From assembly GCA_021828345.1 (NCBI GenBank), contig JAJZJI010000047.1, forward strand, positions 1 to 8,699: a stretch of 8,699 bases of DNA, in the 5' to 3' direction. A model generated the notes under the pieces. That model was not told the origin of the DNA. It ran no database searches and worked only from the letters and a program-made list of their open reading frames with translations. This document shows positions 1-5,700 of the stretch, piece by piece (position 1 is the first letter of the stretch; every line of letters starts with the position of its first letter). The stretch comes from Microcaldota archaeon. GTDB taxonomy: Archaea > Micrarchaeota > Micrarchaeia > Micrarchaeales > Micrarchaeaceae. The position numbers and the translations under genes are program-made.

Positions 1-1550
1 GATAGTATGCTACACTTGATATTATACCGTTATTTGAAACCTGTTTATATGGAAGATACATTATACCTGTTGGGCCGCTACCTGCAGATGGTTGCTGCAA
101 TCCCATACCCAAATATGCACCATAATCAATCATAGATTGTGTCGACGAATAATTCCCATTATCCTGTGATGGTGGTCCAGGCCAGTATGTCGTCGGAGCC
201 TGGTAGAACTGATAGAATCCCGCAACATTAAAGCCATTGTTATTAACATCAGATGAATATGGACCAATCTGCATATATGTTGAAATCTTTCTAGTACCAA
301 TTGAACAGGTCGTATTTGTTGATGCAGTTACATTATTTGTTAATGGAGAGTAACATTCAGCATTCAAATTTACATTATATGAGGGTGGACAGAATGACGT
401 AACACCATTATTATTTCCTGGGCAACTAAATGTCACAGTAGATGAATCTCCAGTGGTGCTTAATATTACTGTCATGCACCCGCTGGGTGGAGCATCCAAA
501 CCTACACCAATCTCATCAATTCCAGAACATGCGCTTGCTGTAGCCCCATCGCTATAACTACTAAAGAAATAATTAAGAGTTGCTTGTGGACTACCACCTA
601 CATATTGATCAACAAAATATTTTTGCAAATTTGCATTATATCCTACACTATTATTAGTTCCTGTTAAACCAGTACTAGAACTTATGCTCCCATCCATTGC
701 TCCAGTATTTGATTGTGTATTGGTATTCATCATAAAACATGGATAGCCTACAGGAGATGCAGGATTAAATATATTTGACCCTGATACTGTAGTATTTGGA
801 GCTGTTGGTGATATTACTGAAATCACACAGGTGGTCGCTTGTGAACTTACAAATGGTGCTACAGGATATCCAGGGAAAGTAAACCCAGTACAGTTATTTT
901 GAGGGGTATTACCGCCTGGTGCACATACATTAAATCCATAGTTAATTGTTCCTGTTGGAGATTCGCCACCTTCGCCAGCAAAGCCACCACCACCTTGACA
1001 GTACTTAGGTACTCCATTAGAATTACCGCAGAAATATGGCTGTGAGACTAAAGTATCCTCGCTTGCGTAGGAGGACTGACTTATTGGAAGAGTGCTCGGA
1101 TATGCATATGCGGTTCCATTCGATGGCACACTAAGAGTACCAACCACATTATTGATTTTTAATTGTGATAGTTCCGTAGTAAGTTTGTTTAATGATTTAT
1201 TTAATGATGATGAATTTGTTCCATTGAATGATTTAGAGATATTTGATGTTTGATTGGATGTTGAAACATTCAAAATGACATTAGAACCTGTAGTAAGAGG
1301 GGTTATTGGACTTGGAGATAATGATGTAACACCACTAAAGGCGCTTCCATCAGACGTTCCCACAACGCTATAACTAAAGTATCCAGATCCATACGCAACA
1401 GCTGATCCACCAGACCCTACACCAATAAATGTTGAAACCGCATCCTCAATTCCTGAAGCAACCGTACCTGGAGGACAAGATGTTGGACCTGTAACTGTTA
1501 CATTTCCAGCGGGTGGAATTGTAGTTGTCGCTGCGATAGTTGTTGTGGTT
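1..1550 (-). repeat. Shared 1.55-kb module, copy in the left gene
   Basis: This segment aligns with 3898-5450 at an offset of 3897 on its left part and 3900 on its right part, the difference being one codon inside 929-996. Line-by-line comparison gives about 90% DNA identity, with most 60-base lines showing 2 to 7 differences. The first 67 bases are identical. The encoded module begins after the Thr linker with NVTVTGPTSCPPGTV and contains many cysteines and N-glycosylation sequons. I do not recognise its fold. The alignment ends only because the window ends, so the true repeat may be longer. Confidence 0.95.
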
Positions 1551-2548
1551 GTAGTAGTAGTTGAAGATGTAGTAGTGGTCGAGGTACTTGTAGAAGTTGA
1601 GGTGGAGGTACTTGTAGACGTCGTTGATGTACTTGTTGAGGTAGAAGTACTTGTTGAAGTGGAAGTCGTTGATGTACTTGTAGTAGTAGATGTTGAAGTA
1701 GAGGTAGATGTTGTTGTTGATGATGTTGTTGGAATTGTAGTACCAGTATTTGTTGAATTATAGAATGTTATCTGTGTACTATTACTTACAGGCCCAAATA
1801 TTCCGGTAATTGTTGCTGTACCTTTTTTAGTTCCATATGAATATGTCGTTGCGATACCAGTTCCAAAAACAGTCGTTGCGTATGATGGATTTATGTATAC
1901 ATTAGTTGACGGCGTTGTAAACTGAACGGTAGCACCAGCGAGTGGAACCCCATAGAAATATACTGTTGCATAAACAGCGTCCCCAGGTGAACCTACAGGC
2001 CATGTAGGACTATCTGGTTTTATAGTTATTAAAAATTCATTACTTCCTTGAAATACTGATGTATGTGTATTAAATGTTCCTGTATATATTTGGACAGGAG
2101 TACTAGAACACGTACTTATGTTCCCAGGATTTGATGATAGACCACAATAATTTGCCTCCATATATAAACCGCCGGCAACTAGTTGACCTATTGTAAAATT
2201 CTTTGGCACATTTATGACGCAGATAATACTGCCACCTGGCGCTGCATATTGTGGATTACATTTTTGCAGTGTTGAATTCTGACCATTTATGGATGTATAT
2301 ATAGCAGGATTTAACATACCATAAGGCTGCTGATTCACAAGCAATATACCTGCCTTTGTCTGCTGCGTTATGGAGTTAGTTCCAATAACAATATCTTTAC
2401 AGTAAAATCCAATTGAAAATGAACAGGATCCTGGAGGATATGTTGCTTGTGATAGAGTAAAAATATACAATAGAGTTAACGCAAGAATTACCGCAAGTAG
2501 AACCCAACCATAAGTTGTCAAGTACTCTATTGCTGACTGAACGCGCAT
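1..2548 (-). CDS. Large pilin-anchored surface protein with Ig-like domain, Thr/Ser stalk and shared Cys-rich module (C-terminus beyond the left edge)
   Basis: The frame is open from the ATG at 2546-2548 to the left edge, giving 849 codons plus one base, so the stop lies outside the window. Residues 4-12 (QSAIEYLTT) match the archaeal class III signal peptide. If Gln4 becomes +1 after cleavage, Glu8 sits at +5, the conserved pilin Glu. A hydrophobic helix follows to about residue 32. Residues 33-180 contain several cysteines. Residues 180-262 resemble an invasin/Big_1-type Ig fold (VPLAGATVQFTTP followed by alternating beta strands). Residues about 268-344 are almost only Thr and Ser. From about residue 345 the protein matches the neighbouring gene at roughly 90% identity. 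The likely role is a surface adhesin or pilin-like structural protein, inserted by its N-terminal helix and exposed outside. There is no clear Shine-Dalgarno before the ATG. An in-frame GTG at 2594-2596 would add 16 residues. The partner and ligand are unknown. Confidence 0.85.
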   Translation of the reverse strand, partial: MRVQSAIEYLTTYGWVLLAVILALTLLYIFTLSQATYPPGSCSFSIGFYCKDIVIGTNSITQQTKAGILLVNQQPYGMLNPAIYTSINGQNSTLQKCNPQYAAPGGSIICVINVPKNFTIGQLVAGGLYMEANYCGLSSNPGNISTCSSTPVQIYTGTFNTHTSVFQGSNEFLITIKPDSPTWPVGSPGDAVYATVYFYGVPLAGATVQFTTPSTNVYINPSYATTVFGTGIATTYSYGTKKGTATITGIFGPVSNSTQITFYNSTNTGTTIPTTSSTTTSTSTSTSTTTSTSTTSTSTSTSTSTSTSTTSTSTSTSTSTSTSTTTTSSTTTTTTTTIAATTTIPPAGNVTVTGPTSCPPGTVASGIEDAVSTFIGVGSGGSAVAYGSGYFSYSVVGTSDGSAFSGVTSLSPSPITPLTTGSNVILNVSTSNQTSNISKSFNGTNSSSLNKSLNKLTTELSQLKINNVVGTLSVPSNGTAYAYPSTLPISQSSYASEDTLVSQPYFCGNSNGVPKYCQGGGGFAGEGGESPTGTINYGFNVCAPGGNTPQNNCTGFTFPGYPVAPFVSSQATTCVISVISPTAPNTTVSGSNIFNPASPVGYPCFMMNTNTQSNTGAMDGSISSSTGLTGTNNSVGYNANLQKYFVDQYVGGSPQATLNYFFSSYSDGATASACSGIDEIGVGLDAPPSGCMTVILSTTGDSSTVTFSCPGNNNGVTSFCPPSYNVNLNAECYSPLTNNVTASTNTTCSIGTRKISTYMQIGPYSSDVNNNGFNVAGFYQFYQAPTTYWPGPPSQDNGNYSSTQSMIDYGAYLGMGLQQPSAGSGPTGIMYLPYKQVSNNGIISSVAYY
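929..996 (-). other. Strongly diverged patch inside the shared module (left copy)
   Basis: Here the left copy encodes a Gly/Glu-rich sequence without cysteine (GGGGFAGEGGESPTGTINYG) between two conserved cysteines (YCQ and VCAPGG). The right copy at 4826-4896 is one codon longer and carries two additional cysteines (GNCGGNGCSV). The DNA on both sides returns to about 90% identity or better at once. Confidence 0.85.
1518..1747 (-). repeat. Thr/Ser-coding low-complexity stalk with a 45-bp internal repeat
   Basis: On the coding strand this stretch is built almost wholly from ACN, AGT and TCN codons, giving about 75 Thr/Ser residues. The 17-base word gtcgttgatgtacttgt (plus strand) occurs at 1620 and again at 1665, a spacing of 45 bp or 15 codons. 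Several related words with gtacttgt lie between and around them. The stretch probably forms an extended O-glycosylated spacer between the N-terminal domains and the shared module. The equivalent linker in the neighbouring gene is only about 30 residues, so length has changed, most simply by slippage or unequal exchange. Confidence 0.85.
2453..2548 (-). other. Class III (pilin-like) signal peptide and membrane helix of the left gene
   Basis: The first residues are MRV followed by QSAIEYLTTYGW and then a hydrophobic run to Leu32. In archaeal prepilins a dedicated prepilin peptidase cuts just before the helix; here the natural cut would be between Val3 and Gln4, which places Glu at +5. The QSA-x-EYL-x-TYGW form is a hallmark of surface proteins in Micrarchaeota-like DPANN archaea. 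The leader is very short if the ATG is used, and is Lys-rich (IKKFKSHMRV) if the upstream GTG is used. Confidence 0.85.
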
Positions 2549-2623
2549 GTGACTTTTGAATTTTTTAATTTCTGTATCGTTAATCAAAATAAACACGTCT
2601 ATTATAATATAGAAATTGAAAGC

Positions 2624-2636
2624 TTTTTATATATAT
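2624..2636 (-). promoter_or_regulatory. Putative archaeal TATA box of the left gene
   Basis: The minus strand reads atatatataaaaa here, matching the A/T-rich archaeal TBP site. Archaeal transcription usually starts about 25 bp downstream of the box centre, which would be near 2605. That gives a leader of about 55 nt to the ATG at 2548, or about 8 nt to the alternative GTG at 2596. No ribosome-binding GG-rich motif is seen before either codon. In such AT-rich DNA a TATA-like string can also arise by chance. Confidence 0.5.
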
Positions 2637-2648
2637 CGTCTTTAAATC

Positions 2649-2654
2649 AAAAAA
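2649..2654 (-). terminator. Oligo-T run downstream of the right gene
   Basis: The minus strand has six consecutive T residues 54-59 bp after the stop codon of the right gene. Archaeal RNA polymerase commonly terminates at T-rich runs without needing a stable hairpin, so this is the best candidate 3' end for that transcript. It is a short run in AT-rich DNA, so support is modest. Confidence 0.4.
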
Positions 2655-2674
2655 TTACTCTTTATAGGGTATAC

Positions 2675-2694
2675 GATTATTTAATTAAATAATC
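2675..2694. repeat. 20-bp perfect palindrome in the intergenic gap
   Basis: The sequence gattatttaattaaataatc is its own reverse complement. As RNA it could form an 8-bp stem with a 4-nt loop, but only one G-C pair is present, so the hairpin would be weak. It lies 14-33 bp downstream of the right gene's stop and about 40 bp upstream of the TATA box of the left gene. It may be a terminator stem or a binding site for a dimeric regulator. Confidence 0.6.
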
Positions 2695-2707
2695 AGATAA
2701 ATCGATT

Positions 2708-5700
2708 TTATGTAGGAGTATTTATTGGTCCAATTGATGAAGTTATGCTTTTAGGAGGTATGAACGCCCGCATATCAACCCAATTAACATGTAATACACT
2801 ACCAGTTTGATTGTTAAACATGCCTATCGCTTGACCTGCCCTATACTGATAATCATACTTGCGCATCTGCGTTTGCAATCCATAATCATAACTAAAGTAC
2901 ATTGTTCCATTTGTTGCGTTTATATTTGAAAATCCAACACTATACACATTCTGACCTAATGGCGCAAGTGTAGTTGTGTTTACCGTATACAGAGTGGATA
3001 TATTTGAGAATAATGGATATGCATTACTTGAACCTAATCTACTAGAAGTAACCCACCCTGCATTTGCATAATAACTATTATCATACAATGACATAGGACT
3101 TGAATATGGAGTGATTCCTACTTCATCGAACTGGGTTGATGTAGGTGCTGGCATATTCGCAGATACATCTACAGTGACATTATTGCTTGGAGTTATTATA
3201 GGACTAGCATATACATAATTTGCATAACCATCATAATTTATTGTAAGACCATCACTAGATATTGCATTGGCATATGTAAATGGATAGGTATAAGACGTGC
3301 CAGATAAATCAGTTGTATTTTTAAAGTTATTATAGTAATAGAATACTTTTTTACCATTATCATACTCGCCATAAATTGGTGATAGTTGAGGTGCTTCGCC
3401 AGTATAACTACTTGTATTTATCATAACATTATAAGTCATAAAGTTCATATAAACAGATACGTTTGAATTTGCCGCGATACCATGCGATAAATTCAAAATT
3501 ACAATAGTATGTGTTGATGAATTTGATGCATTGCTTTCTACCCACGAATATATTGGAGTTACATTTATACTCTCAGCGGTGTTGTTTAAGGTAAATTCAA
3601 CATTACTCCAATTTTTATTTATATTATTTCCATATGAAGCACTGTCGATTACCATTGGATATTGGAGTGGACCTTTAATAGGTTTATTTAGATTATTTTT
3701 TATTTTTATTGGAACATAGCCATTTATCTGTTTTATTGATGATGATCCCGTTCCTATTGCAGTGCACTCAACATTTATTATTCCAATATTCCCAGGACCA
3801 CTTGAAACAGTACTGCCGCTCTTTTTGCCATTTACAGATTCCCACCCACATGGCGATGGTGGTGATAGAGTACATGTTGCATTTGTCTCACCAGTAGGAT
3901 AGTATGCTACACTTGATATTATACCGTTATTTGAAACCTGTTTATATGGAAGATACATTATACCAGTTGGACCGCTGCCTGCAGATGGTTGCTGCAATCC
4001 CATACCTAGATTTGCACCATAATCAACCATAGATTGTGTCGAAGAATAATTCCCATTATCCTGTGATGGTGGACCGGGATAGTATGTTGTTGGAGCTTGA
4101 TAGAACTGATAAAACCCTGCAACATTAAAGCCATTGTTATTAATATCAGATGAATATGGACCGATCTGCATATATGTTGAAATCTTTCTAGTACCTATTG
4201 GACAGGTTGTATTTGTTGATGCGGTTACATTATTTGTTAATGGAGAATAACATTCAGCATTCAAATTTACATTATATGATGGAGGGCAAAATGATGTGAC
4301 ACCATTATTATTTCCTGGACAACTAAATGACACAGTAGATGAATCGCCGGTGGTGCTTAACGTTACTGTCATACACCCGCCAGGCGGAGCATCCAAACCT
4401 ACACCAATCTCATCAATTCCAGAGCACGCTTGCGCCACAGCCCCATCGCTATAACTATTAAAGAATTCGTTAAGAGTTGCTTGTGGGCTACCACCTGCAT
4501 ATTGATCAACAAAATATTTCTGCAAATTTGCATTATATCCTACACTATTATTAGTTCCCGTTAAACCAGTACTAGAACTTATACTCCCACTCATTGCTCC
4601 AGTATTTGATTGGGTATAGGTATTCATCATAAAACATGGATAGCCTACAGGGAATGCAGGATTAAATATATTTGATCCGGATATTGTAGTATTTGGAGCA
4701 GTTGGTGATATTACTGAAATTACACACGTAGTCGCTTGTGAACTTACAAATGGTAATACAGGGTATCCTGGGAAATTATACCCAGTACAGTTATTTTGGG
4801 GGGTATTACCACCAGGTGCACATACCGAAAGACTACCTATAACACTGCAACCATTTCCACCACAATTTCCCCATCCTTCAAATCCACCACTACCCTCACA
4901 GTATTGTGGTATCCCATTATAATTACCGCAGAAATATGGCTGCGCGACTAAAGTATCCTCGCTTGCGTAGGAGGACTGACTTATTGGAAGAGTGCTTGGA
5001 TAAACGTATGCTGTTCCATTCGATGGCACACTAAGAGTACCGACCACATTATTGATTTTTAGTTGTGATAGTTCCGTAGTAAGTTTGTTTAATGATTTAT
5101 TTAATGAGGATGAATTTGTTCCGTTGAATGATTTAGAGATATTTGATGTTTGATTGGATGTTGAAACATTCAAAATGACATTAGAACCAGTAGCTAAAGG
5201 AGTTATAGGATTTGGAGATAGAGAGGTAACACCGCTAAATGCAGATCCATCAGCTGTTCCTACAACACTATAACTAAAGTATCCAGATCCATATGCAACA
5301 GCTGATCCCCCGGATCCTACACCTATAAATGTTGAAACCGCATCCTCAATTCCTGATGCAACCGTACCAGGAGGGCAGGATGTTGGACCCGTAACCGTTA
5401 TATTCCCAGCAGGTGGGATTGTAGTTGTAGCTGCAATAGTTGTTGTAGTTGTAGTTGATGTTGTTGTAGTTGTGGTTGTTGATGTAGTATTTGTACCATT
5501 ATATGGAGTTATAGTATTTGAAACGGATTCATTTGTTGGATTTGTGTATATTGCAAGATTATTGTATAATGTATCCTCTATATAATTATAATTATATTTT
5601 AATTGTTGTGAATGTATAAGCGGCAAATTAGTTATAACACTGCTTGCGCCGTTCTGCATCCCAGATATAACTGAATATGTAGAATTATGAATTAACGCTT

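Larger units (their letters stand above)
2549..2707 (-). promoter_or_regulatory. Intergenic region between the two surface-protein genes
   Basis: The gap between the TAA of the right gene (2708-2710) and the ATG of the left gene is 159 bp and extremely AT-rich. In transcription order it holds a 20-bp palindrome, a T6 run, a TATA-like box and an A/T-rich leader. The presence of both a possible stop signal and a promoter suggests the left gene has its own transcript rather than depending fully on its upstream neighbour. Read-through is not excluded. No open frame of note lies here on either strand. Confidence 0.6.

Noticed and set aside
929..996. A diversity-generating retroelement as the cause of the variable patch
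   Set aside because: The changes are not limited to adenines, a codon is gained, and no reverse transcriptase or template repeat is visible in the window.
1545..1763. Plus-strand open frame of 72 codons, almost all Val, Glu and Asp
   Set aside because: It is the antisense of the Thr/Ser codons of the left gene. GTN and GAN codons arise automatically from ACN and AGT/TCN codons on the other strand.
3531..3897. Two overlapping plus-strand open frames of 62 codons each, one with a hydrophobic stretch
   Set aside because: Both lie antisense to the DUF2341-like part of the right gene, have no promoter or ribosome site, and show no recognisable protein features.
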